Below are positions 1 to 8,464 of a stretch of 52,160 nt of DNA, piece after piece (positions within the stretch are counted from its first letter, which is position 1; every line of letters begins with the position of its first letter). The notes below the pieces were generated by a model that searched no databases, was not told the origin of the DNA, and saw only the letters and a list, made by a program, of their open reading frames with translations. This stretch comes from an uncultured Roseiarcus sp. (lineage in GTDB: Bacteria; Pseudomonadota; Alphaproteobacteria; Rhizobiales; Beijerinckiaceae): the NCBI GenBank assembly GCA_945957375.1, contig CAMFKX010000006.1, forward strand, positions 1 to 52,160, in the 5' to 3' direction. Position numbers and translations under genes: made by a program.

Positions 1-66
1 TCTAGCGGTCTAGGACGTCGCCCTCTCACGGCGAAAACAGGGGTTCGAGTCCCCTTGGGAGCGCCA
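1..66 (+). tRNA. tRNA-Glu (anticodon CTC), 5' end cut off
   Basis: The window begins inside a tRNA. The D-arm (TCTAGCGGTCTAGGA), an anticodon loop CCTCTCACG with anticodon CTC, a canonical T-arm (GGTTCGAGTCC) and an acceptor strand TGGGAGC followed by an encoded GCCA end are all visible. About ten bases of the 5' acceptor strand lie outside the window. The anticodon and the GGGAGC acceptor strand fit tRNA-Glu. I saw no second copy of its 3' end in the window, so there is no sign of integration here. Confidence 0.93.
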
Positions 67-189
67 TTCCGCATCTGCGAACTGTTTCTAGCGCCAAGGC
101 CTGGCCGGCGATCGTATCGTCGATCGTGGCTCGCACTCGCGAACACAAGTCCCGGCGGAGGTGAGCGTCGCGAGCAGCGTAGGCGCGAA

Positions 190-1128
190 TCATGGCTTGG
201 AGTTTTTCGAGTCCGCTCCCGCCTCCCCGCTAACAACGTGCTGTTTCAAGAACAATGCCGCGCGATCAAGCGCCTGGTCGGCTTCTTCCAGTTGCCCGGC
301 ATAGCCCTGAAAGACATGCGGCGCATTGGCGGTGACGTCCAGGATGACATCGACGCCGGCGTCTCGCGCCCGCTTGGCCAGGCGCGTCGAATCGTCGAGC
401 AGCAATTCGTTGGCGCCGACCTGCAGAAGCAAGGGCGGAAAGCCGGTCAGGTCCGCCAGGACGGCAGGCGACAGTAATTCTTGGTGCGGATCGGCGCCTC
501 CGAGATAGAGGGCGCCCGACGCACGCAGGCTCTCCCGGGTGAAAAACGGATCGACGCCATTCTTGCTCTCCATGCTGTCTCCCGAGCGCGTGGCGTCGAG
601 GCCGGCGGAAAAGGTCACAATGGCGGCTGGGAGCGGCAAGCCTTCGCTTCGCGCCTGAAGGCATGTGCTGACGCAAAGACCGCCGCCGGCGGAATCGCCC
701 GCAAGCGCGATCGAACGGGGCTCGACCCCTTGATCGAGGAGCTCGCGATATGCCGAAACGCCATCCTCGATGGCGTGGGGAAAGGGAAATTCGGGCGCAA
801 GCCTGTAGTCGAGCGAAACGGCTCGCATGCCGGTTCGGACGACCAGACTGGCGGTTAGCGCCATCGCGGTCTCGGGCGATCCCATCACATACGAGCCGCC
901 ATGGAAATAGAGGATCGCGCCGGGACGGGAATTCCGCTCGGCCTCCACCAGCAAAGCGCGGCGATCGCCGAGCGCCGTCACGCTGGACCGGGCGCCGGCA
1001 GGAACCTGCAGCGTCGCCATGAAGGCCGCAAACCCCGCCCTCATGCTTTGCAGAGAGCGATCCGCCGCCGCAGACTCGGATGGACGGCCAAGTCTCGCAT
1101 TCAGTTGCGCGCGTTGTTCACGGCTCAT
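190..1128 (-). CDS. HSL-family alpha/beta hydrolase (esterase)
   Basis: A 312-residue esterase of the hormone-sensitive-lipase (family IV) group, a usual length for it. The oxyanion-hole motif HGGSY starts at His76. The nucleophile elbow GDSAGG has Ser146. An acidic residue in ELLLDDS near 245 and a histidine in APHVF near 271 complete the triad. No signal peptide is seen, so it is probably cytosolic. Its ATG overlaps the stop of the upstream MarR gene by four bases, so the two are translationally coupled and probably controlled together. Next to an SDR and a flavin monooxygenase, hydrolysis of an ester made by oxygen insertion is a reasonable but unproven role. Confidence 0.9.
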   Translation of the reverse strand: MSREQRAQLNARLGRPSESAAADRSLQSMRAGFAAFMATLQVPAGARSSVTALGDRRALLVEAERNSRPGAILYFHGGSYVMGSPETAMALTASLVVRTGMRAVSLDYRLAPEFPFPHAIEDGVSAYRELLDQGVEPRSIALAGDSAGGGLCVSTCLQARSEGLPLPAAIVTFSAGLDATRSGDSMESKNGVDPFFTRESLRASGALYLGGADPHQELLSPAVLADLTGFPPLLLQVGANELLLDDSTRLAKRARDAGVDVILDVTANAPHVFQGYAGQLEEADQALDRAALFLKQHVVSGEAGADSKNSKP

Positions 1129-1634
1129 GATTCACCTTTTGGGATCGAGGCGGAATGACCGTCTCCTGGCCCGGCGACCCGGTCCGATTGATCGGCGATC
1201 TCGCGAAACGCCCTGGCGAGGACGAGCATGTCCCGCGCCAGCGCGAGCGACGTCTCAAGAGGGAGTTTGTTCCCCAGAACGGCGGCATGGGGAGCCCAGG
1301 CGGCCATGACAGCATCATAGGACTGACGACCGCGCGCGCTCATCTCGACAAGCCGGGAGCGCCGGTGCCGGGGGTTCTCGACCGTGGTCAGCAAGCCGTC
1401 TTCAAGCATTTCGGCGACGAGGCGCTGCACCGACTGGCGGGCGTTCCCGATCATGCGCGCAAGGTCGGGCACGCTCGCCGCGCCCCCGCGCGCAATCGTT
1501 CCCAGCACCTGCCATCGCGCGGCCGACAAGCCAAACCGCCCGGCGACCGCATCTCCAGCACCGACGATCTCGGCATGAAGCCGATAGGCCGCGCTGATGA
1601 CGTCATTGATGGCGGAGTCCGGATTGCTTGACAT
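1125..1634 (-). CDS. MarR-family transcriptional regulator
   Basis: A 169-residue winged-helix regulator. The middle carries a MarR-type recognition region (SVPDLARMIGNARQSVQRLV, about residues 54-73) followed by a basic wing (NPRHRRSRLVEMSARG). It is the first gene of a two-gene unit with the esterase, so it probably controls that gene and itself in response to a small ligand. The ATG lies 15 bases from a pair of direct repeats that could be its operator. The family assignment is firm; the ligand is unknown. Confidence 0.9.
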   Translation of the reverse strand: MSSNPDSAINDVISAAYRLHAEIVGAGDAVAGRFGLSAARWQVLGTIARGGAASVPDLARMIGNARQSVQRLVAEMLEDGLLTTVENPRHRRSRLVEMSARGRQSYDAVMAAWAPHAAVLGNKLPLETSLALARDMLVLARAFREIADQSDRVAGPGDGHSASIPKGES

Positions 1635-1648
1635 CGCACGTCAATGCC

Positions 1649-1688
1649 ATATTAGCAGAATGCTGTCAATATAGCAGTAGGCTGTCAA
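1649..1688. promoter_or_regulatory. Tandem 17-bp direct repeats, candidate MarR operator
   Basis: Two copies of TAGCAGnAnGCTGTCAA lie at 1653-1669 and 1672-1688, matching at 15 of 17 positions with a 19-base period. They sit in an AT-rich patch just upstream of the MarR ATG, and the first copy contains the palindrome AGCA-GAA-TGCT. On the minus strand each copy starts with TTGACA, so promoter and operator may be interleaved. The rest of the gap to the SDR gene (to 1885) shows no gene. Confidence 0.45.
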
Positions 1689-1885
1689 CGTGTGCGATCG
1701 GGACTGCGGCTCGGGGACATCCACGCCGAACTCACCGCGGGATCGCCCGAAATCGAGCGCGGCCTTGGCCCGGTGGTCAACGCCGCGCAGAGGCGCCGTA
1801 TCGAAGGGTTCTCCGGCGACGCTCCGCTCCAGTCCATCGCACCGCCGCGGCAGCCGTCGCAATGTGGCCCGCGACTCGCGCGCGC

Positions 1886-2767
1886 CTATTCGCCGACGTG
1901 CGCCTTCTCACGCTTGCGCTCGTGCTCGGGAATGGGCGTTCCTTCCGGCAGCGCGTCGCGCGCGTGCGCCGCGAGCCACGCCTTCTGCCGCTTCACCCCC
2001 ATCCGCTCGAACCAGGGATAGATGGTCGGGATGAGCGCAGGAAAGAACAGCGCAAGGCTCGACAGGATGCGTTCGCTGTAGGGCACGTAATATTCCAGCC
2101 GGCCTTCGCGCGACGCGCGCAGGATCGTCTTCGCCACCGTCTCGGGTTTCAGCGGATCGCCGAGAAAATTCAGCGCGGTCGCACCCTCCCGGGTCTCCTT
2201 GAGCAGCATCGGCGTGTCGATCGCGCCGGGCAGCACGCCAGAGACGGTAATTCCGCGCGCCTTCATCTCCATGTGCAGCGCGATGTTGAAGCCGCGCAGG
2301 CCAAACTTGGTCGCCGAATAGACGGAGCTGCCGGCGAGCGGCGTAATCGCGGCCAGCGAGATCGTGTTGACGATGGCTCCGCCTGGCGAGCGCATCCAGG
2401 GGGCGACGCTGTGGATGATATGGAGCGGGGCGATCAGGTTGATGCCGACGTCACGCGGGATCGAGGCGGCCTCGACGTCGACGAACGGCCCTGTCGTCGT
2501 CACCCCGGCGTTGTTGCAGAGAAGGTCGAGCGCGCCGAACGCCTCCCGCGCCTTGTCCAGCGTCACCGTCAGCGCCGCGAGGTCGGTGAGGTCACAGGGC
2601 AGCGGCAGCACGGCGTCGCCGTGCTCGACGGCCATCTTGTCCAGTCCGGTCGCATTGACGTCGATCAACGCGACGCGGTAGCCCTCGGCGATCAGGAGGG
2701 GCGTGAGCGCGCGCGCGACGCCGCCTGCGCCGCCGGTCAAAATTGCTGTTCTGGTGGCCTTGGCCAT
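1886..2767 (-). CDS. Short-chain dehydrogenase/reductase (SDR)
   Basis: A 293-residue classical SDR. It has a Rossmann glycine motif TGGAGGVA near residues 11-18, Asp36 after the second strand (an NAD preference is possible), the NNAG motif at about 85-88, and the YSATK catalytic motif with Tyr150 and Lys154. The roughly 30-residue C-terminal extension has charged repeats. The gene lies 19 bases downstream of the permease-monooxygenase gene on the same strand and should be co-transcribed. It probably interconverts an alcohol and a carbonyl in the same pathway; the substrate cannot be read. Confidence 0.92.
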   Translation of the reverse strand: MAKATRTAILTGGAGGVARALTPLLIAEGYRVALIDVNATGLDKMAVEHGDAVLPLPCDLTDLAALTVTLDKAREAFGALDLLCNNAGVTTTGPFVDVEAASIPRDVGINLIAPLHIIHSVAPWMRSPGGAIVNTISLAAITPLAGSSVYSATKFGLRGFNIALHMEMKARGITVSGVLPGAIDTPMLLKETREGATALNFLGDPLKPETVAKTILRASREGRLEYYVPYSERILSSLALFFPALIPTIYPWFERMGVKRQKAWLAAHARDALPEGTPIPEHERKREKAHVGE

Positions 2768-2786
2768 GACACGGCTCCCGATAGGG

Positions 2787-5666
2787 TCAGAGGGGTGCGT
2801 CGGCTTTCCGAGCCGGATGCGGCGCCTGCCCGGCCGGAGCGGGCGGAGATTCGGTCGCGGCTTCCCGACGGAGGGCCTGAAAGCTCGTGTCGGTCGGCGC
2901 GGGCCAGCCGAGGTCCCGGAGCAGCGACAGGACCACGTCGCGGTATGTCGCCTTGTCGACGTAGGCCGCGTGGCGGGCCGAATCGACGTAGGCCTTGCCG
3001 CCGCGCAGGTCGGGAAAATGGTTCTCGCGCAGCCGGTCGAGCGCGTCGCGCCGCACGCCGGTCTCGCGCGCGTGGATGTCGGCGACGATCATCTGGGCCA
3101 TCTCCTCGAAGCGTCGATAGGCGCCGTCGGCGAACTCGGCGAAGCCGAGCACGTAAAGGCCCGGCAATTTGCGGTGAATGAGATTGAGCCAGAGTTGCGG
3201 GCGCCCGTGCTTCCACTCGAAAATGTCCTCTTCGAGGAACGGCAGACGATAGTCGTAGCCGGTCGCGAACAGCACGAGGTCGATCGGCGTCTCCGTCCCG
3301 TCCTTGAAGACGACGGCACGCGCGCGGAATTCGGCGATGTCGGGCTTGGCGACAAGGTCTCCATGGGCGAGGTGATGCAGCACCTGCGTGTTCATGATCG
3401 GATGACTGGTCAGCGCGTCATGGTCCGGTTTCTGCAGCCCGAGGCGGGTGAGGTCGCCGTTGAGGCGGTCGAGCATCACGTTCGGATCGAGGGTGATCGG
3501 GACGCCGCGCGGCGGATCGGCCATGCCGTTCATCAACACGTCGGTCGGCACGCCGAAAATGTGCTTCGGTACGAAGCGGTAGCCGCGCCGCAGGCTCAGA
3601 TATGCGTGGCGGGCCGAGCGCGCGGCGTCGCATGCGATGTCGACGCCCGAATTGCCCGCCCCGACGATCAGCACGTCGCGACCCTCGAACTCCGTGGGAC
3701 TGCGATAGGTCGAGGAATGGCGGACCTCGCCCTCGAACCGCTCCATCGTCGGGTAGTCCGGCAGGCGCGCATGCCAGGTGACGCCGGGCGCTGCGATCAC
3801 GCCGGCGTAGTCGCGCACCCGCCCGTCGGACAGTTCGACCCGCCAGCGCCCGTCGACATGGGCCGCGCGCTTGACTTCGGTGTTGAAGGCGATGTCGCGA
3901 TAAAGGTCGAAGGCGCGCGCGAAGTCGCGGATATAGTCGAGAATCTGCCGGTGCGACGGATAGTCGGGATAATCGTCGGGAAACGGAAAGCCGTAGAAGT
4001 AGGAGCACCATTTCGACGAGATGAAGTGAGCGCTCTCGTACATCGGCGTGCCGGCGTGATCGAGGTCCCAGATGCCGCCGACGTCGGGGTTGCGCTCGTA
4101 GACGTCGAAGGGAACGCCTTCGGCGCGCAACGCCCGCGCCATGACGAGGCCGGCCGGACCGGCGCCCACGATGCAGTAGCGATTGCGATATTCGGCCTTC
4201 GGCGCGAGGCGCTGGCTCAAGGGGCGGATCTCGCCGCGCGCCAGCGCGGCATATTTCGCCGGCTGCGCGCGCGCCATCCAGCGCGCATAGAGAAGCGCGC
4301 CGATCATGACGGGAATGAGCGCGAGCGGCAGCGCGTTGACGATCGGATTGTCGGTTCCGGTGAGCGCGCTGTAATTCGCGATGATGCCGATGAGCGCGGC
4401 CGCCAGCCCGATCCCGCCGATGGTCGGCAGGATGCGCGTCGTCCACAGATTCGTGCGCTCCGACCTCCAGAAGAAGCCGACGACCGCGAAAGCGCAGACG
4501 AGCTGGATCGCGACGATTCCCACGGTGCCGAGCCCCACCGAGGCCGAGGCGATGCCGAGATAGGGCGAGACGCCGGCGCGGCCAAGACCGATGACGACCA
4601 GCGCCTCGATTCCCGTCATGAGGATGGACGCCGCCGTCGGTGAGCGGAAATGCGGATGGACCTGGGTGAGCTGGGCAGGAAGCAGACCGTCTGCGGCCAG
4701 CGCGAACATGTATTTGCTGGCGGCGTTATGGAGCGCGAGATAGGCCGCCAGCAGACTGGTGACGAAGAACAGGCCCATGACCGTGGTCAGCCCGTCACCG
4801 CCGTATTGGGTCGCGAGATCGAACAGGAAGTCGCCGCTCTTCGCCCTCGCCACGCCCTGAACGAGGTCGGCGCCGGCCGCGCCGATCATGATCCAAACGG
4901 TGAGGAGGTAGAAGGCCGCCACGGCTCCGAGCGCGGTGAAGGTCGCGATGGGAATCGAGCGGTCAGGCCGCCGCGTCTCCTCGCCATACAGCGCCGCCGC
5001 CTCGATGCCGATGAAGCTTGTGACGGCAAAGGGCAAGATCGCGCCGAAGTCCCAGCGGACGTAGTTCTCCGGCCGCCACACTTCCATGGGCAACGCCGCC
5101 GCGCCCTTCGACACGAGCACCGCGATGTCGAAAGCCGCGAGCACGAGGAATTCGGCCGACATGAAAAACGCGAGCGCGCGCGCTGAGAAATCGAGCGCAA
5201 GATAGCCCATGATCCCGATGATCGCGAGGCCGGCGACCGCGCAAGCCATCCACGGAACCTTCAGGCCGAGTTGGTCGAACAGCACCGAGCCGAAATAGCC
5301 GAAGGCCGCCGCGAGCCCGACCGACATCGCGGCATAGGCGAGCACGGCGCAATAGGCGGCGACCACGCCGGCCGGCTTGCCGAGCCCCCTGCCGATATAG
5401 GTGTAGAACGCGCCGGTCCCCTTCACGGCGCGGCTCAGCTCCGCATAGCCCACGGCGAAGCAGCCCAGCACCGCTGCGATGACGACGAACGCCATCGGCA
5501 TGCCGAGCCCCGCGGGGAAGCTGAGGCCGATCGGCATGTTGCCGGCCATCGCGGTCAGCGGCGCGGCGGCGGACACGACGAGAAACACGACCATGCTCGT
5601 CGAGAGATGGCGCTTCCGGCCCGAGGGATAGACCATCATGGAGTCGGAATCCCGGCCCTCGGACAT
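2787..5666 (-). CDS. APC-family permease fused to flavin-containing monooxygenase
   Basis: A single uninterrupted 959-residue frame with two full-size domains. Residues about 15-480 are an APC-superfamily amino acid/amine transporter with roughly twelve hydrophobic helices; it begins with STSMVVFLVVSAAAPL and has the GTGAFYTYIG motif. From about residue 495 it is a soluble FMO-type enzyme: FAD motif VGAGPAGL (about 500-507), FMO signature F644-x-G-x3-H650 followed by SSTYR, NADP motif VGAGNSG (668-674), and ATGYD at 801-805. The H...YR form is nearer the N- and S-oxidising FMOs than classical Baeyer-Villiger enzymes. The monooxygenase should lie on the cytosolic face. It is divergent from a TetR gene and upstream of the SDR. 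I see no stop or frameshift at the junction. Confidence 0.88.
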   Translation of the reverse strand: MSEGRDSDSMMVYPSGRKRHLSTSMVVFLVVSAAAPLTAMAGNMPIGLSFPAGLGMPMAFVVIAAVLGCFAVGYAELSRAVKGTGAFYTYIGRGLGKPAGVVAAYCAVLAYAAMSVGLAAAFGYFGSVLFDQLGLKVPWMACAVAGLAIIGIMGYLALDFSARALAFFMSAEFLVLAAFDIAVLVSKGAAALPMEVWRPENYVRWDFGAILPFAVTSFIGIEAAALYGEETRRPDRSIPIATFTALGAVAAFYLLTVWIMIGAAGADLVQGVARAKSGDFLFDLATQYGGDGLTTVMGLFFVTSLLAAYLALHNAASKYMFALAADGLLPAQLTQVHPHFRSPTAASILMTGIEALVVIGLGRAGVSPYLGIASASVGLGTVGIVAIQLVCAFAVVGFFWRSERTNLWTTRILPTIGGIGLAAALIGIIANYSALTGTDNPIVNALPLALIPVMIGALLYARWMARAQPAKYAALARGEIRPLSQRLAPKAEYRNRYCIVGAGPAGLVMARALRAEGVPFDVYERNPDVGGIWDLDHAGTPMYESAHFISSKWCSYFYGFPFPDDYPDYPSHRQILDYIRDFARAFDLYRDIAFNTEVKRAAHVDGRWRVELSDGRVRDYAGVIAAPGVTWHARLPDYPTMERFEGEVRHSSTYRSPTEFEGRDVLIVGAGNSGVDIACDAARSARHAYLSLRRGYRFVPKHIFGVPTDVLMNGMADPPRGVPITLDPNVMLDRLNGDLTRLGLQKPDHDALTSHPIMNTQVLHHLAHGDLVAKPDIAEFRARAVVFKDGTETPIDLVLFATGYDYRLPFLEEDIFEWKHGRPQLWLNLIHRKLPGLYVLGFAEFADGAYRRFEEMAQMIVADIHARETGVRRDALDRLRENHFPDLRGGKAYVDSARHAAYVDKATYRDVVLSLLRDLGWPAPTDTSFQALRREAATESPPAPAGQAPHPARKADAPL

Positions 5667-5692
5667 ACAGCCTCCCCATTGAAATCGATCAA

Positions 5693-5729
5693 TGCTCGTA
5701 TTGAGTACCGAGCAACGATCGACTATGCA
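5693..5729 (+). promoter_or_regulatory. Divergent promoter with inverted repeat, candidate TetR operator
   Basis: TGCTCG (5693-5698) and CGAGCA (5709-5714) form perfect 6-base arms around a 10-base spacer between the fusion gene and the TetR gene. A -35 like TTGAGT (5701-5706) and a -10 like TATGCA (5724-5729), 17 bases apart, overlap it and point to the TetR gene. Occupancy of the palindrome would block this promoter and probably the divergent one. Confidence 0.5.
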
Positions 5730-5753
5730 AGTGGAGATAAGGACCCCACGACC

Positions 5754-6413
5754 ATGTCAGCGAGGACAGGATCTTCGGCGGATCGTCAGGAGCGCGTTTC
5801 GCCGCGCAGCGACCCGCAGCAGGAGCGAAGCCGGGCCCGGCGTCAGGCGCTTCTCGACGCGGCCGAGTCGATCATCGGGGAAGTCGGCGCGGAGGGCCTG
5901 AAGATGCGAGAGGTCGCGCGGCGCGCGGACCTGCCGATCGCTTCGGTCTACCATTATTTTCCGAGCGCCCCCGCCCTGATCCGCACCCTGGTCGAGGCCA
6001 TGCTCGACGATCTGAGGACGATTCTTGCGCGGGGCGTTGCGCGGGCGGGCGGCGACGTCGCTCCCGAGCAGGCGCTCCTCACGGTCATCGACGCGGCCGG
6101 CGATTTCATGGAGAGCCGGCCCAATCTGCCCGCGCTGTGGGGCGCGATGCGCGGAACGCCGGAGTTGCGGGCGCTCGACGTCGCGGACACGCAGAGGAAC
6201 GCGCAGCTCCTGTCGCCGGCCGTGCGCGCGCTGTTCCCGAGGACGAGCGAAGCAGAGGCCGAGGCGCTGGCGCTCGTCGTGATCGAGGGCGTCTCCGCGG
6301 CGCTGCAACTGGGCTGCGATCTCCCGCCCGCGAAGCGCAACGCGCTCCGCGTGATGCTCAAGCAATTCGTAGCGGCGGCCATTGCCGGGCTCATGGGGAA
6401 GTATCGCCAGTAG
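5754..6413 (+). CDS. TetR-family transcriptional regulator
   Basis: A 219-residue TetR repressor. The N-terminal helix-turn-helix region covers about residues 28-72 (ALLDAAESIIGEVGAEGLKM, then VARRADLPIASVYHYFP). The C-terminal all-helical ligand domain resembles TetR_C families. The frame is open far upstream, but ATG 5754 places the HTH at the usual distance from the N terminus and lies after the candidate promoter. It is transcribed divergently from the permease-monooxygenase fusion, the usual layout for a local repressor whose ligand is the substrate or product of that unit. Confidence 0.92.
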   Translation: MSARTGSSADRQERVSPRSDPQQERSRARRQALLDAAESIIGEVGAEGLKMREVARRADLPIASVYHYFPSAPALIRTLVEAMLDDLRTILARGVARAGGDVAPEQALLTVIDAAGDFMESRPNLPALWGAMRGTPELRALDVADTQRNAQLLSPAVRALFPRTSEAEAEALALVVIEGVSAALQLGCDLPPAKRNALRVMLKQFVAAAIAGLMGKYRQ

Positions 6414-6460
6414 ACCGTTTCGACCCCGTTGGCGGCGGTGCGCGTCGCAATCCTTTCGGA

Positions 6461-6559
6461 TCACGGAGAGACGCCGTCGAGCGCGGCCTCCGCGGCGATG
6501 GCTTCGGCCTTGCGCGACCATGAGAAGCCGGTCTCGGTGATAGCGAGGTCGAAATGCTT
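6461..6559 (-). pseudogene. Fragment of an IS1634-like transposase
   Basis: The minus strand reads KHFDLAITETGFSWSRK followed by AEAIAAEAALDGV and a stop at 6461. This matches, from memory, the conserved stretch before the catalytic core of IS1634/IS1380-type transposases (K-x-F...F-W/R-R...AEAALDGIY). Nothing upstream or downstream continues it and there is no start codon, so about 33 codons survive. The assignment rests on motif recall only. Confidence 0.5.
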
Positions 6560-6611
6560 GGTCCTGCGGCGCCGGCGCGACGGCGCCGACCCTCCGCCGG
6601 CCGCAGAGGCG

Positions 6612-6675
6612 TTATAAGCAAGACATGACTTTGCTTATATCGCGGGTTATAAGCAAACGCGACGATTGCTTATAA
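6612..6675. promoter_or_regulatory. Two tandem copies of a 29-bp inverted repeat before the nucleotidyltransferase gene
   Basis: TTATAAGCAA occurs at 6612-6621 and 6647-6656, and its complement TTGCTTATAA at 6631-6640 (one mismatch) and 6666-6675. Each pair forms an inverted repeat with 10-base arms and a 9-base gap, and the two units are spaced exactly 35 bases apart. The last arm ends seven bases before the ATG at 6683, so a bound protein would cover the translation start. The AT-rich array stands out from its GC-rich surroundings. The layout resembles the double inverted repeats bound by AbiEi-type antitoxins, but no such regulator gene is next to it. Confidence 0.75.
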
Positions 6676-6682
6676 AGCGCCG

Positions 6683-7735
6683 ATGCAGGAAATCGACCTC
6701 CAATTCCGGACCATGTTCGCCGATCTCGTCCAGCAGTCGTTGGACGACCGGTTCCTGAGCGACTTCTCGCCCGACGGCAATTTCGTCCGCGTCGCCGTCA
6801 AAGACAGGGTCTATTGGTATTATGAAGGCGCGATGCGCGCCGGGGCGCGAAAGCGCCTCTACGTTGGCCCCGCCGACAATCCCGACATCGCACGACGGGT
6901 CGAGGAATTCGCCCGGCTCAAGAACGATGCGAGACTGCGCCGGGCCCTGGTCAACGCGCTCAAGCGCGTCGGGCTTCCCGCACCCGACCGGCTGCTCGGC
7001 GACGTCGTCGAAGCCTTGGCCAATGCCGGGTTCTTCCGGCTTCGCGGCGTGCTGATCGGCACAGCCGCCTACCAGACCTACGCCGGGATCCTCGGGGTGC
7101 GGTTGCCGCGCGCCTCCTTACAGACTGGCGATGTCGATCTGTCACAGTTTCATTCCATCGCTGTCGCGGTCGACGATTCGACGCCGCCGATGCTCGACGT
7201 GCTCAAAGCGGTCGACCCGACCTTCGCCGAGATTCCAGACTCCGCGAGCTCCCGCAAGACCACGAAGTTCGTCAACGCGTCGAAATTCGCGGTCGAGTTT
7301 CTCACCCCCAATCGCTCGAGCGACGATTACCAAGGCAGACCGGCCCGCATGCCGACGCTGGGCGGCGCGTCCGCCACGCCGCTGCGCTTCCTCGACTTCC
7401 TGATCCACGAGCCGCAGCGGTCGGTCTTGCTGCACAAATATGGCGTCGGCGTCACCGTGCCCGCGCCGGAGCGTTACGCGGTCCACAAGCTGATCGTCGC
7501 CGCCAAACGCGGCGGCCCCGACGCCGCCAAGCGCTCGAAGGACATCGCCCAATGCGAATTTCTGTCCCACGCGTTGTTGCAGGTCCGAATGAAGGATCTT
7601 CTCGCCGACGCGCTGCGCGAAGCGTTGGCGCGCGGGCCCGGCTGGCGGACCGCGATCGCGCGCGCACTCTCGATGACCTCGTCGCCGACCCGCGTCCTGT
7701 TCGCCGACCTCATGTCCGCCAAGAGGAGGGGCTGA
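6683..7735 (+). CDS. GSU2403-family nucleotidyltransferase-fold protein
   Basis: A 350-residue protein that I place in the GSU2403/NTP_transf_8 family. The core has VLIGTAAYQTYAGILGVRLP at about 123-142 and an acidic TGDVDL motif (Asp150, Asp152), as in nucleotidyltransferase folds. A later conserved stretch runs VPAPERYAVHKLIVAAKRGG. Family members are often orphan genes or toxin-antitoxin-like. It stands alone here, behind the tandem inverted repeats and next to transposase debris. Whether it transfers nucleotides, and to what, is unknown. Confidence 0.8.
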   Translation: MQEIDLQFRTMFADLVQQSLDDRFLSDFSPDGNFVRVAVKDRVYWYYEGAMRAGARKRLYVGPADNPDIARRVEEFARLKNDARLRRALVNALKRVGLPAPDRLLGDVVEALANAGFFRLRGVLIGTAAYQTYAGILGVRLPRASLQTGDVDLSQFHSIAVAVDDSTPPMLDVLKAVDPTFAEIPDSASSRKTTKFVNASKFAVEFLTPNRSSDDYQGRPARMPTLGGASATPLRFLDFLIHEPQRSVLLHKYGVGVTVPAPERYAVHKLIVAAKRGGPDAAKRSKDIAQCEFLSHALLQVRMKDLLADALREALARGPGWRTAIARALSMTSSPTRVLFADLMSAKRRG

Positions 7736-7808
7736 TCGCCGCGGCGCATTCGCGATTGTGACGACGACCAGCTGATAGACTGGGTCGGACAGGCCATGGG
7801 AGTGATTG

Positions 7809-8411
7809 ATGATCGAGCTCCGTCAGTACGCTCCGGCGACGCTACGTAACCGCGACGCTATTCTCGCGATCCTTCGTGATGTCCTGCCGACGAGGGGTCG
7901 TATTCTCGAAATCGCCAGCGGCACGGGCGAGCACGTTGTCCATTTCGCGAAGAGTCTCCCTGACCTCGTCTTCCAGCCTTCCGATCGCGAACCGCGAGCG
8001 ATGCAGAGCATCGAGGCGTGGGCGGAGGCGACGCGCATCACGAACGTGCTCGCGCCGATGGTCCTGGACGTCTCGCAGACGCCTTGGCCGATCGCCGCCG
8101 CTGACGGAATCATCTGCATCAACATGGTCCACATCTCACCTTGGGAGGCGACGCTCGGACTGGTCAGGGGTGCGGCCGCGATTTTGCCTTCGCAGGCGCC
8201 TTTCTATCTCTATGGCCCGTACAAGCGCGAAGGCTTCCCGACCACGGCGAGCAATCAGGCGTTCGACCAAGACCTCCGCGATCGCAATCCGGCCTGGGGG
8301 CTGCGAACCCTCGAAGCGGTTGCTGCGATCGCACAATCGGCCGGGTTCTCCGGCCCGACGGTCTCCGAAATGCCAGCCAACAATTTGAGCTTGGTCTTCC
8401 GCCGGATCTGA
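7809..8411 (+). CDS. DUF938 SAM-dependent methyltransferase-like protein
   Basis: A 200-residue protein with a class I methyltransferase fold. The SAM motif ILEIASGTGEHVVHFA lies at about 32-47, and the DUF938 landmarks INMVHISPW and LYGPYKREG follow. I start it at ATG 7809; a TTG one codon upstream is also possible. It is 73 bases downstream of the nucleotidyltransferase gene with no clear operon link. Methyl acceptor unknown. Confidence 0.85.
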   Translation: MIELRQYAPATLRNRDAILAILRDVLPTRGRILEIASGTGEHVVHFAKSLPDLVFQPSDREPRAMQSIEAWAEATRITNVLAPMVLDVSQTPWPIAAADGIICINMVHISPWEATLGLVRGAAAILPSQAPFYLYGPYKREGFPTTASNQAFDQDLRDRNPAWGLRTLEAVAAIAQSAGFSGPTVSEMPANNLSLVFRRI

Positions 8412-8464
8412 TCGAGGCCGATTCAAGCGTCAAGGGTCTTGGCCCCCATCAGCGCCAGGCGCTG

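Noticed and set aside
1..66. tRNA-Glu as an integration site for a genomic island
   Set aside because: No integrase gene and no second copy of the tRNA 3' end were seen in the window.
55..477. 140-codon frame starting inside the tRNA
   Set aside because: It starts within the tRNA 3' end and runs antisense to the esterase gene.
2703..4643. 646-codon plus-strand frame
   Set aside because: It is antisense to the monooxygenase half of the fusion protein, which carries all expected cofactor motifs.
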